In this document: positions 33,119 to 44,337 of the stretch, one piece after another
Position numbering within the stretch: position 1 is the first letter of the stretch
Layout of the letters: each line of letters opens with the position of its first letter
Program-made: the position numbers and the translations under genes
Notes under the pieces: generated by a model
The model's database searches: none
The model's input: the letters and a program-made list of their open reading frames with translations, nothing else
Told to the model about the DNA's origin: nothing
DNA from: Pollenia angustigena
Taxonomy: Eukaryota > Arthropoda > Insecta > Diptera > Polleniidae
Assembly: GCA_930367215.1 (NCBI GenBank)
Contig: OV884056.1
Span: 316,416,709 to 316,480,708 of the forward strand
DNA: 64,000 nucleotides
Reading direction: 5' to 3'

Positions 33119-34252
33119 TACTTCTGGAGAAATTTCATCGCTGCCTTGTGTTTCATAACACTCGTAACCTCTATGTTCGGAAGGAACGTGGCGTTCCACA
33201 TAGGTGTTAAACAGCTTTTGGTGTTTGAAAGGGTTTCTGAAATTATCTGAACTTGGTCCTCTCTTAAATCCTGTAGGTCTGTTCATGTAATTCACTACTC
33301 GTGATTGCATAGACCTGTCGACTTCCATTTTTTCAGCCGGCTTTGGTCCTTGTGGCCTTGGCGGCAATGGTTTATAACCGGTGGGATGATGATTGGAATT
33401 GAAGGTGTTAAATCTTCTTGGGATACTGGTAAACGGACGAGGTGGTAACCGAGGGTCAATACGCGGCATTACATTTGTAGGGACAGTAATTTGATTTGGG
33501 ACTACCGGAGGAATGTTTGTGTTCCTTAGAGTTAGGTTTTGAATCTCTAGGCACATAGCATAAGCTTCCGGCAGAGTTTTGGGTCTTTGGACAATTAAAA
33601 GTTTGGAGAGTTCGCCATTTAAACCACGTATAAAGACGTCCAAAGCCCTATTCCTATAAGTTTCTACCAAGGCATCAATAGTTTCATTAGAATAGTTTTC
33701 AGTTTTTATTTTATTTATTATCAGGGAGAATTGATGGTTTACAGATGCGTAAAACTCATCAACTTTTAGATTTCTTTGCATTAGTTGGCTCAATTGGTGC
33801 TCTAAAGTCCTAACGTCCCTTTTATCAGCATAATGCAGCGAGAGACATTCCTTAATTTTGACCCAATCCGGATCGAATACGTTGTAAGAGACGAGAGCTG
33901 CATCAGCGCTTCCTCTTACTTTTTGTCTGATGCTCTGTAATATTGCCCTGTATATCGGTTTCGAACGAACTATTTCATAGTCATCCAAAATAGACTCTAC
34001 ACTGTGCAGCCAGGACACGTATTGTGTTGGGTTACCATCGAATGGTTGAAGTTCTTTCACACGGTCTGGGAGTTGAGATATCTCTTTCAACTCCATTTCA
34101 GTCCGAGGGGCGCGAGGTGGTATTTGAAGAGATTCGAGTGAGGGTGTTGGACTCTCAATACTCCTAATCCTATTTTCTAGAGCCTTTACCTGGCTTAGCG
34201 CCGAGTTAAGGGCTCCAGTCATTTCTAGCACTTGTTTCTGTAGCGCCTCCAT
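33077..34252 (-). CDS. gag: Errantivirus Gag
   Basis: 391 residues from ATG at 34,252; the frame is open slightly further upstream but without an ATG. The N-terminus is a coiled coil (about 1-35). A central capsid-like domain follows (about 60-260, with LQPFDGNPTQYVSWLHSVE). The tail is rich in proline, arginine and asparagine, and there is no CCHC knuckle, as in other gypsy-group Gag proteins where a basic tail binds RNA. The stop TAA is at 33,079-33,077, and pol overlaps it in the -1 frame. Confidence 0.9.
   Translation of the reverse strand: MEALQKQVLEMTGALNSALSQVKALENRIRSIESPTPSLESLQIPPRAPRTEMELKEISQLPDRVKELQPFDGNPTQYVSWLHSVESILDDYEIVRSKPIYRAILQSIRQKVRGSADAALVSYNVFDPDWVKIKECLSLHYADKRDVRTLEHQLSQLMQRNLKVDEFYASVNHQFSLIINKIKTENYSNETIDALVETYRNRALDVFIRGLNGELSKLLIVQRPKTLPEAYAMCLEIQNLTLRNTNIPPVVPNQITVPTNVMPRIDPRLPPRPFTSIPRRFNTFNSNHHPTGYKPLPPRPQGPKPAEKMEVDRSMQSRVVNYMNRPTGFKRGPSSDNFRNPFKHQKLFNTYVERHVPSEHRGYECYETQGSDEISPEVNFMTGASLPAFLT
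33113..33119 (-). promoter_or_regulatory. -1 ribosomal frameshift site A AAT TTT
   Basis: The heptamer AAATTTT on the minus strand is in the correct phase (gag codons AAT TTT), fitting X XXY YYZ, and lies 34 bases before the gag stop. The -1 frame leads straight into the protease. A GGGGGCC stretch begins 7 bases downstream, as a stimulatory structure might. Confidence 0.8.
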
Positions 34253-34260
34253 TTTTTTGC

Positions 34261-36248
34261 TTTCTAAATAAAATGAGATTTTCACTTACTAAAAACTGAC
34301 TAACTAAATTAACGGGGTTCAACGCACAATGGTTCCGCGATAGTGATAAAATTGGAAAAAGGTAATTCTTCTCTTTTTTTTTGTTAATTATGTCTTTTAA
34401 TAGTAAGGGAGGAAGGGTATCCGAGCACTTACCTGGTCAATCCAATTCTAGGTTTACAACAAAAAATATTTTCGGTTTAACAATTCAATATTTAAATTAA
34501 AATTTAATTCACGTACACGATTCCCGCGATGTACATCTGTTAATTGTTCCTAAAATGGAAACAAATTTAATTAGAATTTCGTTTTTTACTTTTACTTTTA
34601 TTTTAACTTGGCTCGCGATGCTCGTAACATTAATTTTAATAAAAGTGGAACACTGTATTTTGCACATAAATCATAATAAATTATTTTATATAAATACTTT
34701 GACTTCTTCAATTTATTTCAAAATATTTTACACTCTCCACTTAATTTTTCAAACCTTCATTTGTACTTTAGTTAGCTTTTGTGCTACCATGAATTTTATT
34801 TTATTAATACATCATCTTTATTTTATTTAAAAAATTGCGCTCTTGGAAATTCTATTTACCATTTATTATTCTTATAAAATTTATTTATCATTTCTTTTCT
34901 TTTTTATATTCTTAAATTTCATTTATTATTTATTTTAAAATTTTTATTTAATGATCTTAAAATAAAATTTATTTTCCATATTTTATTTCTATTTCGTTCT
35001 TAAAATAGAATTTATATATCCTTTCTTTTATCTTTAAACTTTATTTATTATTTATATTTAAATTTTTCTTTTATTTAAATTTATTTAGCATATTTCATTT
35101 CTTTCTCAATAAAATAAAATTTATTTAGCTTATTTTATCTTTTTTTTTTTTATTTTATTTAAGTTATTGTGCTCTAAAAAAAAATTATTTATTATTTTCT
35201 TCTAAGGAATCCTTTGGATGGAGGATCGTGCAGTATTTTTTCGGAGGCTACTGCCACCGTACTAAGGCACGATTTTTCTCACCCTGCAAACCTTCCTAAT
35301 GTAAGACTTATTTCCCATTAAGTAGTGTAGGTTCTTATGTTGACTACAACTTACAGGAGAGCCCCTACTTAGCCTTCTGTAATGAAACAGGGTCGCGAAG
35401 GAGTGTTGTACATTTTTCGAAAAGGATAAACAAGTTACTTTATTATCTTGTAACCAAAAAAAAATTTTTTTATATTATTTAATTATTGTTCGGTTATAGC
35501 CATGGAGGGAGGATCGTGTTATCCTTTTTCGAACAGAGCTAACGCTAAGTCGTACTAAGGCACGATTGGTCTCACCCGGTGAACCTTGCCAACCTTTGCT
35601 TTATTACCAGGAAAAAGATTTAGCTCATCCCCACTCAGTAGTGCGGGTTCTAATGTTAACTGCAACTTGCGAGGATATGTGAGCATTCTTTAACCCTCTG
35701 TAATCTCGCAATTAAGCGAAAAGCGTTTGAAGGAAGGTTACACGTTTTACCAGAGGACTCTTTTATTTCTTTATATAGTGACAAAGAAAAATTTTTTTAC
35801 GCACTGGAGGGCCTGGAGTTCAGGATCGCAGCACGCTGAAGCCATGGGCTTCATATTGGTCACTTTAATTGGTTATAGCACATTTTATATAAAAAAAACA
35901 ATAAGCACAATTTTCTGAGATCCCTTTTTTTTTAAAAAGGAAATATTCTTTTTCCTTTAATCAGAATACTATTTTCATTACTAACTTCCATTTCTCTCAA
36001 TTCACATCTACTACAATTATTCACATCAATTTCATCCTTCTTTCCATATATTTCACATTATTATTCATTAATTTCTATTATTCACATTAATTTCTTTCAA
36101 TACATTTTTTCTTATATTTTTGTTTTATTAATTTAATTAATTTAATTTTTTTTTTTTTGCTTTAAATTTAATTCTAACTTAAACACTTTTTCATTATCGC
36201 GAGCCAAGTTTTCTTAAGGATCCGGCACATCCTTTTACGCGACTGGCC
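34261..36248 (-). other. Errantivirus long 5' leader
   Basis: About 2 kb between the primer site and gag without a long frame. It has a very AT-rich part (34,560-35,170, repeated TTATTTATTTTAAATTT-like blocks) and a repeated part (35,213-35,870). GTAAGT at 34,289 is a possible splice donor. TTGGCTCGCGAT at 34,611 and its inverse at 36,198 bracket the leader. Confidence 0.7.
35213..35880 (-). repeat. ~290-bp tandem repeats in the errantivirus leader
   Basis: Two diverged units (about 35,213-35,490 and 35,500-35,790) plus a partial third share the plus-strand blocks GGATCGTG, GTACTAAGGCACGATT, TCTCACCC, AGTAGTG and CTCTGTAAT in the same order. The spacing is conserved although bases between blocks differ. 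Confidence 0.7.
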
Positions 36249-36266
36249 GGTCCCTGCTCGGGCGCC
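36249..36266 (-). other. Primer binding site, tRNA-Lys type
   Basis: Immediately inside the 5' LTR the minus strand reads GGCGCCCGAGCAGGGACC, complementary to the 3' end of lysine tRNA, as in gypsy. Confidence 0.8.
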
Positions 36267-36672
36267 AGTTAAACAAGGATCGTTCCTTGTTGTAAAAAAA
36301 GTACGGTCAGGCCGCCCAAGGGGCCTGACCGGATGTGTACTCACACGACCAAAAAATAAAAAAGAAGTTTTAAGTTATTTAAATGAACTTTATTTGACCA
36401 CGTCTAGAATTGAATTAATCTTTATTCTTAACTTAATTTATTATTACAATTCTATTTCTGTGGGAAAATGCTTATTCGTGCAAGTCGCATTGCAACACGC
36501 GCAGACTTTAATTATGCTGAGTTGCAATGTGATTTCACAACAATTATTATTGAACTTAAATTAGGTGTTAGTAAAAGCGGATCATGTTACAACACGCGCA
36601 GACATAAAATATGATGAGTTGCAATATGGTTTCGCAACAAGTGTTCTTAACCCATTTATTAAGGTGTTAACT
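36267..36672 (-). repeat. Errantivirus 5' LTR
   Basis: 406 bp, appears identical to the 3' LTR. On the minus strand it starts AGTTAACACC and ends TTAACT next to the primer site. Confidence 0.95.
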
Positions 36673-36764
36673 TGTATAAGAAAATGTAAACAACTTTTGA
36701 CATCTTTAAGGAATAAACATCTGGTTTTTGCGCAGACCAAATGGATGGGCCTTTTTCTTTTATT

Positions 36765-37620
36765 AGGTCTGTCTGCGTACACATATTTTGCGAAAAATGT
36801 TGCAAAATCTTGCAAAATGTTGTCTGCGTACTCCAAATCTCTTGCGGCGAGAGAGCCAAAAAGAGAATTTTTTGACAGTTGGAAGTTAGAGAACTTGCAA
36901 AATGTTACTGGAGAAATTTCCGCTTGCAAGATTTTGCAAATAGTTTGAACAGCTGTTTGAATGAAATAGTTTTTGTGAAATGAAAATAAAAATTGAAATT
37001 TAACAGTGGCAGAGGTAAGTAGTTAGAATTGTGTTGATTTTAAACGTTTATAATAAACAAAATCATTTTACTTCATGCTAGAAACGTCCAAATATACAGT
37101 GCGACCGTGGCGTAAGCGGAGTGTAGATGGAATTGTGTTCCTGGCGAGCACTTCACATCCAAATTATTTTTCTCCGTTGTCAAGCTGTTAGAGGGCACTG
37201 TATTGGGCATTTCATTCTTTTTTTCCATTGTAAGCCGGCACTATGTTGGGCAATGTAAGCAAAAGAAGTTTTATAAAAAACCCGACAAATAAAACTAAAA
37301 ACTAAGAAGAAATTGAATTTACCAAATTAATAACAGTGCAATAAACAAGTTTTTTAATTTACAACACTTTTTAAGCTTCACTTTAATTAATAATTTTTTA
37401 ATTTACCTCGGGAATTCAATTTTGCGTACACATATGCTAAAATTCTTTTGCTTTGTTATTTCAATTGTTTACACACCGATCAGCTGTTTTCTTGCAAAAT
37501 TTCACTGGATACTGTCTGCGTACTTTTTGAGATTTTTTCAGCCGATAGAGTAATATTGGTCTTACTCTCCCAAAAAAATTTACTGAGTATTTGCTACTGG
37601 AAAAGTACCCAGACAGACCT
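36765..37620. mobile_element. TIR element, 856 bp, ATT-flanked
   Basis: Ends AGGTCTGTCTGCGTAC and (inverse) AGGTCTGTCTGGGTAC, with ATT on each side, inside the middle element of the nest. No transposase was found; overlapping small frames lack known domains. Confidence 0.6.
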
Positions 37621-38208
37621 ATTGTAATTTCAATTGCCAAATGTCAAAACACTGTTTAGTAAGTTGTGTTTTGCTTAATAAACGCACTTGTTACAGTGTC
37701 GGATTTTAATTTTACTCAATATTTATAACAATTTCGTATTAATTGCGCAATAACTAAATTGCAATTTTGTATGGAAAATTGAGCTCAATAATGGCATTTA
37801 TTGCGTAAAACTCAATTAAGGTGCATATCTGAACACGGTATTACGTATTTTGTTTTTGTAAAAAGTTAGAGTAAATGTCAAAATTATTTGTTGAAAATTG
37901 GCATTTTTTTGGTTTATAAAATAAACCATTTGCTTTAGAAGGTAAATTTATTTCCTTTAATTTTAAATTTCAACACATTTTTTTCACAAAATGTAAACAA
38001 AGCTTGACTTTCAGTACAAACAAAAAAATAAACAATAAACAGATGACTCGAAAATGTCATCTGTATAAATTCGCCAGGTTCTATATTAACTATAAAGAGC
38101 CTATAAAGTATGCTGTTATACCATGTTCACACTAAAAAAAATATTACATTTGAAGAGCCACGGCATTCCCTTACTACGAAGATGGTTTGTAAGGGAGAAT
38201 AACGGTAA

Positions 38209-38511
38209 AGCGGCTCAAACACTTGCAAAGAAATTGTTCCATTTTACGAATTGTACAATTAAATTGGCAATGTGTATGTGACATTCGAAGGTGGCACATT
38301 ATATTGGCAACAATCAAAAGACTTTTGATTTTTATTGCACAACGAAAAGAAAGTGAAATGTGCAACATTGTCCAATGCTATTTATGTTATTCCTGTAGGT
38401 TATGTTCACCATTTTATTGAATGAATGAAACCATTGTGCGACTTATTGCATAATATACGACAAAATGGAAATAATATCATATACAATAATATTGCAAGTG
38501 TATGGGCCGCT
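38209..38511. mobile_element. Harbinger-like MITE, copy 1
   Basis: 303 bp; ends AGCGGCTCAAACACTTGCAA and (inverse) AGCGGCCCATACACTTGCAA, TAA on each side. It aligns along its length to 46,296-46,614 (shared TTATTGCACAACGAAAAGAA and GAATGAATGAAACCATTGTG). Frames on both strands are incidental. Confidence 0.8.
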
Positions 38512-38514
38512 TAA

Positions 38515-40870
38515 CAACAACAAATTCAATGTGTAAAGCTGATCGTTACACTCACTAATTTTTATATGCGCTAAATAAAGCGCTTTCTGTGTCAACAATA
38601 TATTGCTTCAAAGTGGGCACTGGCCATATTAAATTCATGTCTTTTTTAATCAAGATGGTAAGCGAAACCTTTACAACAAGAGACTACATTACGGTTAATA
38701 TGTTCATTCCTAGAATCTTGAATAAATTGTTGGTTACAATTATAACTATGACGAATTTTTCTGTGACCCACAATTAACATCGTGCTTTTTTGTTGGACCA
38801 TACTTTATTTTATTTTAATACTATGTTGGCAATGTGCTTTATTGGATGGGTGGTAGAAGGTGCTGCGTTAGAAACACTTTCTTTTTTTTTACATTTTCGT
38901 ATTTTCTACCAAAATAACATATGCATACATTTGTATGGCATGTAAATATATTGTCTAGTCTTCATTGTTGAACAAAATTTCTTCGTGAAAATCGGAATCA
39001 ACTACAATAACTGTTAAGACTCTTTCGCCAATTACATAACTTCCTCAAACTCAGGATGAAAGAAAACCATCAACCAAAACAGTTCAGAAGCTATTAAGAG
39101 CAAATATTTTTTATGTGTTGATTGCAGTTCTACATTTCTGTCTGACGATTTTCTTATGTATACGAAATAATGTAAACATCTACAAACACTCTCTAATTAA
39201 TCCATAAATTATTGATTTGTATGTAGAATCAAATATGGTGGATATAATTTGATGACTTATATACTGAACCAAAAATTTACCTAAATACTGCAAAATGGGA
39301 TGTAAAAGTGAAGGTTATTCTACAACTTACAAATTTCTTATTCAAGGGAACTAGCGCAATTTCAAAGCAGAGTTTTAAAAAAATTGCAAGTCTGGACAAT
39401 GACTTAGAGTAAGAGATTGTTAATCAATTCTTTTATTTCATTCGCACAACTTTTCATAATTGTTCTTTTTTATTTCTTTAAATATTCAGTTTTATGTTGT
39501 TGTTTTGTAAAATGCTACCTATTTATTCGGATATGGTACAAACAGCTAATTTTGACTACTTGAAATAGTTAAACGGTGGCAACTCTTTATTAAAACAGCT
39601 TGTTAAAATTCCATTTTATTGCTTGAGAGCCTACAAATGGCAAGAAATGTGGAGGTACATGAAGCACTACTCCAACGGGGGAAAAAAGGAGAACGGGTGC
39701 CTTATAGAAGGCCTCTGTACTAATTCTTTTGGATATACAAGGCCTGCTCGCTCCATTCCATACTCATATATTTTTTACAGACGTTATCATTGCAGGATAG
39801 GGTTTCCGCGGAAACGAGATAAAAAAAATATTGATTTTGCTTTGGCATAAAACCGAATGTGAAATGTGTATCTTATCTTATATAAGAAAGAGCCAAGGCC
39901 TTCCTTCTATTAGGCATTCCTTAAGAGTTGGATAAGAATAGTAATTTAATCAAAGAATTTGTAAGCAGGCCTTTAAAAAGGCATGAAGTCAGAAGGTCTC
40001 CTGAGTTTTCCCGTTGGGTATAGTGTGTGTGTGTTGCCATTTTTAAATTTGTGTAATTAATTCCATTTGGTTTTAAACGGGTTGTCTCTAGGGAACAATT
40101 TAATTAGTTGTTGTTAGATTTAAAAAAAAAACTTTTCAATATGGCTGACATGACAAATTACTAACAAAAAAGAGTTAGTGTGTTTAACTTTAAGGTTGTA
40201 ATTGTATAATAATTATTATAAAAATGAGTTTGCAATTAAAATATTAAAATTGTTATTTCTAATAACTTAAATAGATTTTTTATTTTAATTGTACTTGAAA
40301 AACAAAACATACTAATCGTTAACTAATTTTAAAGATACAAAATGCAAGAATTTTTATTCAAGGCACTCCTTTCATTTCTTTCATTCTAAGCTAAAAGCTT
40401 TGTCGTTGCCATCGCCATCGCCATCATCTTCAGCATCACCATTTTCCTCCACTATCAATTGACAATTCATTTTATCAAGTGTAAATGTATGTTAACTTCT
40501 TCGACATGTGAATGCGTTTGTGGACACAGCATTTGCCACAAGTTTTTCTGATGCACATTAAGGACTTTAGTGATTACTACTAATAGATAAAGTCTTTATT
40601 AATCGCACAGTGGCAAAAAACAGCAGCAACAGCAACGTAAACACCGCAATCCGCCACATCTACTTAAACTACTAGACAGTGCAACATGAAACTGTTGCAG
40701 CCAGATAGCCAGTCACTGCAACCGTATACACAGCATTAACCCATATAACTAACTAACTAACTGGCTGCTTGCACACACTCACTAGAGTGTGAGCCACGAT
40801 CAATTCTTGGTAACTGTTAAGTCTTACAGATCAATAACAAATTTTTCCTTTAAAATAAACCTAAAATAAA
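38515..40870. other. Non-coding, no gene seen
   Basis: Mainly unique AT-rich DNA. A short open frame at 39,623-39,850 has no recognisable protein, and GCCATCGCCATCGCCATC is a small repeat near 40,410. No transposon ends were recognised. Confidence 0.5.
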
Positions 40871-42362
40871 ACAAGTAAGAGTGCTATATTCGGCTATGCC
40901 GAATCTTATATACCCTTCACCATGGTTTGGAAGTTTATATATATATTTAAATACATGTATATATATGTACATGTATATTTATAAAATATATATTGTTTAG
41001 TTTTATTTAATTATTTGCACATGATTGCGTGCTATTAAATATATTAAAAGTTTAATTAATATATAGCACGTTAAGTTTTGATCGAATTTCAGTATTTGGT
41101 CATGCCGACATCTTAAAGTATAAAATTACCATTTACTTTGGTGATAAAACTTGTAGTCGGGAAGTTCTATGGTTCACGAAAATAGGTATTAAAAAAAAAC
41201 TATATTTTTGACATTACTTTTTTTTTTACCGATATTCCGAGTTTTTCTAAAGATTTCCGATATTTTGATATCTAAAACGTATGAATAGGTCATAATACAG
41301 CTCTAAAATTTTAGTTTTTATAAAAATGTTAATGTTTTTAGTCCTTTTTTGGAGTATTTTGCACATAACTTAACCATTTTTAACCGATTTGGCAGATTTA
41401 TATACCAATGTGCTTAAAAATAATATTTCCATTAAATTGGCTTATAGGCATATATATATATACCTACATATTTGTACATATATTTAAGCAAACTTAATTA
41501 TAAAAAAAACAAACTTAATTATAAAAAAGAGTAACTTTTGGGATTTCAGTATTTTGATTATAACTCAGCCATTTTTTAACCGATTTGACAGATTTATATA
41601 CCGACGTGTTTAGCAAGAAATTTACCATTTATTTGTGTTATAAAACTTGGACTCGGGAAGATCCATGGCTACCGAAAATGGGTATTTAAAAAAAAAAAAA
41701 ATAATTTTGGTCATAACTTTTTTGTATCTGAACCGATTTTCCCGAGTTCTTTATAAAATATGTTCTACTAAAAATTTCCGATATTTTGGTATATAAGTCA
41801 TATCCATAGGACATATGACAGCCCTAAAATTAAGGTTTTTATACAATTTTTACTTTTTTTTGTACGGGAGGTACCACGCCCACTTCTCCCATCCCGCCCA
41901 CATTTTGTAGGGTGGTGTGTATTGACAACCAAAATGTGTGTACCCAATTTGGAAACTTTGGCTCTTACCGTTCTCCAGATATACAGAAAAAAGCAATAAA
42001 AATACAACAACAACAAGGGATTTTTGGAAAAAATTAGAGGCAGTCGTGGTTTTTTGATCATATCTCAGCCATTTGTGGACCGATCTTGCTGAATTTCAAT
42101 AGCAAGAAATGGTGGACTATATGTGACATAAATGTAAAACAACCTAGCCGCTATCATGTCTGGATTATCCGGAAAACACATATCAAACGTAAGACGGACA
42201 GACGGACAGACGGACAGACGGACATCGTTAAATCAACTTCTCTTCTCATATGGACCCAGAATATATATACTTTATGGGGTCTAAAATCAATATTGTGGAA
42301 ATTACAAACGTTATGACAAACTTATATATACCCTTTTACACCTGTGGTGAAGGGTATAAAAA
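40871..42362 (+). mobile_element. DINE-1/mini-me-like non-autonomous Helentron
   Basis: It starts ACAAGTAAGAGTGCTATATT with the palindrome ATTCGGCTATGCCGAAT (40,888-40,904). It has subterminal inverted TATACCCTTCACC (40,909) and GGTGAAGGGTATA (42,346-42,358), a GACGGACA microsatellite (42,190-42,222), and a TATATATACTTTATGGGGTC core. These GTCY and TA tracts with subterminal inverted repeats fit mini-me/DINE-1. Two diverged direct repeats lie inside (about 41,090-41,345 and 41,620-41,850, both with AATTTCCGATATTTTG-like text). It is non-coding. Confidence 0.65.
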
Positions 42363-43448
42363 ACCTGCAAAAAAGTACCACATACTAAAGAAATTATGTT
42401 GCAGCAACATGAGTTTTATTTTAAACACTATCCACTACTAAACTATAAGTGTGGCTGCTGCTACTGCAGATGCTGGCTGTCACAGTGCTGTTGCACATTT
42501 AGTTCGAAACTAAAACTTTGACATTGGCTTTTATGGAGTTAATTGGATTTTTACTTGATTGTTGATTTTATGTGTGTAAATATTGATTGAAATAATTGTA
42601 ACCCGCTGAGGATTTATGTGCCAACATTTAGTAATCGATTTATGTTCGGACAAAAAAAAAAAAAAAAAAAAAAATAAAGAAAAGAAGAATGACGAGAGAG
42701 AGTTTGAAAGAGTTCTATTTTATTTGCTTAATGTTTGAATAGAAATTGTTGTGTTAAAAGTTTATTTAATGCTAATAATTGCGAAGAGGTTGTTTTTAAC
42801 ATGCCGCATTTTTCTTTTGAAGTATTAGAATAAGAATGTTAGTCCAGAGTGTTTAAGTTGCTGGTAAAAAATATACGAATTTACAATATTAACGGTTTCG
42901 AAATAATGTTTATAACAATTTCGTAACATAAGATAATAATGAATAAAAAAAACAATTTTAAATAAATAATTACTTAGCTTTAGAAACACTTTGCAGTATA
43001 TTTTCTTTTGGCTTAAAGATTTCAGCAGACATAGTTTGTAGTATACACCCAGAGAAAAAACTTTTTTCATTATGGCCACTCCCAACAAAACTTTATTTAA
43101 CCATATAATTGTCACTGGCAACCATATTATGGTTAAGCGAATAAGAATTATAAGCAACAGTTTTACTTGTAACAATATCAAAGCTTAAACAAAAACAACA
43201 ACAATAAACAGCGAGTTTATCTTTTCTTACATTCTCTATTTTAATTGGTTAGAATTCTTCCAACATTAAAGTTGTAAGTAGGTTATGAAAAAACAAAAAA
43301 AAAAAAACATAAAAATAAATAAAAACAAAAGCAACTTGCTTTTTTGTTTTCGCAAAAAATAAAGCATGTTGCCAGCTAAGTTTTTTTTTTAGCCGTGCAC
43401 TTGCCAGTTTATTATCAAAGTAATTTTTGGGAATACAAGGTTTTGTTT
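42363..43448. other. Non-coding; poly-A and T-rich patches
   Basis: A run of 23 A lies at 42,652-42,674 with GAGAGAGAG nearby. No gene is seen. The last ~75 bases are the left half of a duplicated locus (see 45,850-46,110). Confidence 0.5.
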
Positions 43449-43900
43449 GTCGTGCTTAGGGATGAAATCGATACCTTTACTCGATGTGGTATCGCTCTTA
43501 AAGTATCGATACGTACTTAGTATCGAACAAAAAGTATCGATACTTACTTGTATCGGTTTGTATCACAAAAGAGTAGAAATCAGCATTTAAAAACGTTCTT
43601 ATTAGTGTTTTAGTACTATACAATACAATAAGAACTACTACCCATTAGAATTTTTGTGCAAAACAAAAAGGCTTGCTTTCCCTCAACAATAAATTTCAGT
43701 GTATTTATCAAATATGAAAAACTGGGAATTTAGCACGTCATACGAAGATCGTATTAATAAAAAAGTATTAATATTGAGACCACTTTTAGATACCACAAAG
43801 TACCAATTTCCTTTCGAAAAATCTTTTTTTATCTAAGAAAAAAATTTTTTATAGAACGTTCAGGATGTAATGAATTTATTTTAAATGTAAATATGTATTT

Positions 43901-44337
43901 CACTCGTAAAACTGCTCTGAGTGGAGAAGCAGCTCGCGCTTTTTGTCATTATTTCTTAAGGACAAACAAGTTGTTCTTGTTTGTCTAGTTTTCGTGCGTT
44001 TTGCGTTGTCACCCCGCATTGGTTTATGCTTCGACGTCATAAAACTGTACCGAGTTACAGTTTTTGCGGTTTCAACATTAACTATATGCAATCGTTTTTA
44101 ACCTCAATTTCTTAATGTGACTGGTGGAGAACCATATATAACTCAGACGTTTTACTGGTGGAGTACCAAGGAAATAAATCAGAAGTTTACGGATGGAGAC
44201 CAAAATACTCTGGAGCGGATTTTGGAAGCTCTCGCCTTCCTATACGAAGGTTTCGGTCAAACGAGGACTGGCATTACAACTTAAATAGTTGGCCAAAAAA
44301 TTTTAATTTAAGCAAAATTAAAAAAAAAAAAAAAAAA
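43901..44337 (+). mobile_element. SINE-like poly-A retroposon, copy 2
   Basis: 437 bp starting CACTCGTAAAACTGCTCTGA, with an 18-A tail, flanked by GTATTT on both sides (43,895-43,900; 44,338-44,343). It shares with copy 1 the blocks GAGTGGAGAAGCAGCTCGCG, GTTGTCACCCCGCATTGG, TGTACCGAGTTACAGTTTTT and ACTGGTGGAGTACCAAG. It lacks about 75 bases present in copy 1. Confidence 0.8.

Larger units (their letters stand above)
27659..36672 (-). mobile_element. Complete errantivirus (gypsy-type endogenous retrovirus)
   Basis: A 9,014-bp unit on the minus strand is bounded by two 406-bp LTRs that match at every base I compared, with a 4-bp duplication TGTA (27,655-27,658; 36,673-36,676). In transcription order: 5' LTR, lysine-tRNA-type primer site, a roughly 2-kb leader with tandem repeats, gag, -1 slippery site, pol, env, polypurine tract, 3' LTR. 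LTR termini AGTTAA...TTAACT and the three-gene plan are those of the Drosophila gypsy group. Identical LTRs and open frames mean very recent insertion. Whether it is expressed or infectious cannot be told from sequence. Confidence 0.93.
27522..37841. mobile_element. Middle TIR element of the nest, TA duplication
   Basis: ATACCGTGTTCAGATAT at the left and its exact inverse at the right are flanked by TA (27,520-27,521; 37,842-37,843). Removing the errantivirus and the 856-bp insert leaves about 0.45 kb of non-coding DNA. The superfamily is uncertain; the TA target suggests Tc1/mariner. Confidence 0.7.
27480..38078. mobile_element. Outer hAT-type element of a triple nest
   Basis: The left end CAGGGCGAATTCATACAGGT and right end (inverse: CCTGGCGAATTTATACAGAT) share TIRs with the 25,544 MITE. 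A perfect 8-bp duplication TTCTATAT (27,472-27,479; 38,079-38,086) brackets them across 10.6 kb. Only 42 bp (left) and about 237 bp (right) belong to this element; the rest is a later TA-flanked element and the errantivirus within it. Confidence 0.85.

Noticed and set aside
36565..36948. 127-residue plus-strand open frame
   Set aside because: It runs from the errantivirus LTR into the TIR element at 36,765, so it is a junction artefact.
38173..38420. Overlapping open frames on both strands, also seen at 46,168-46,488
   Set aside because: Their similarity reflects the shared MITE family, not a conserved protein.
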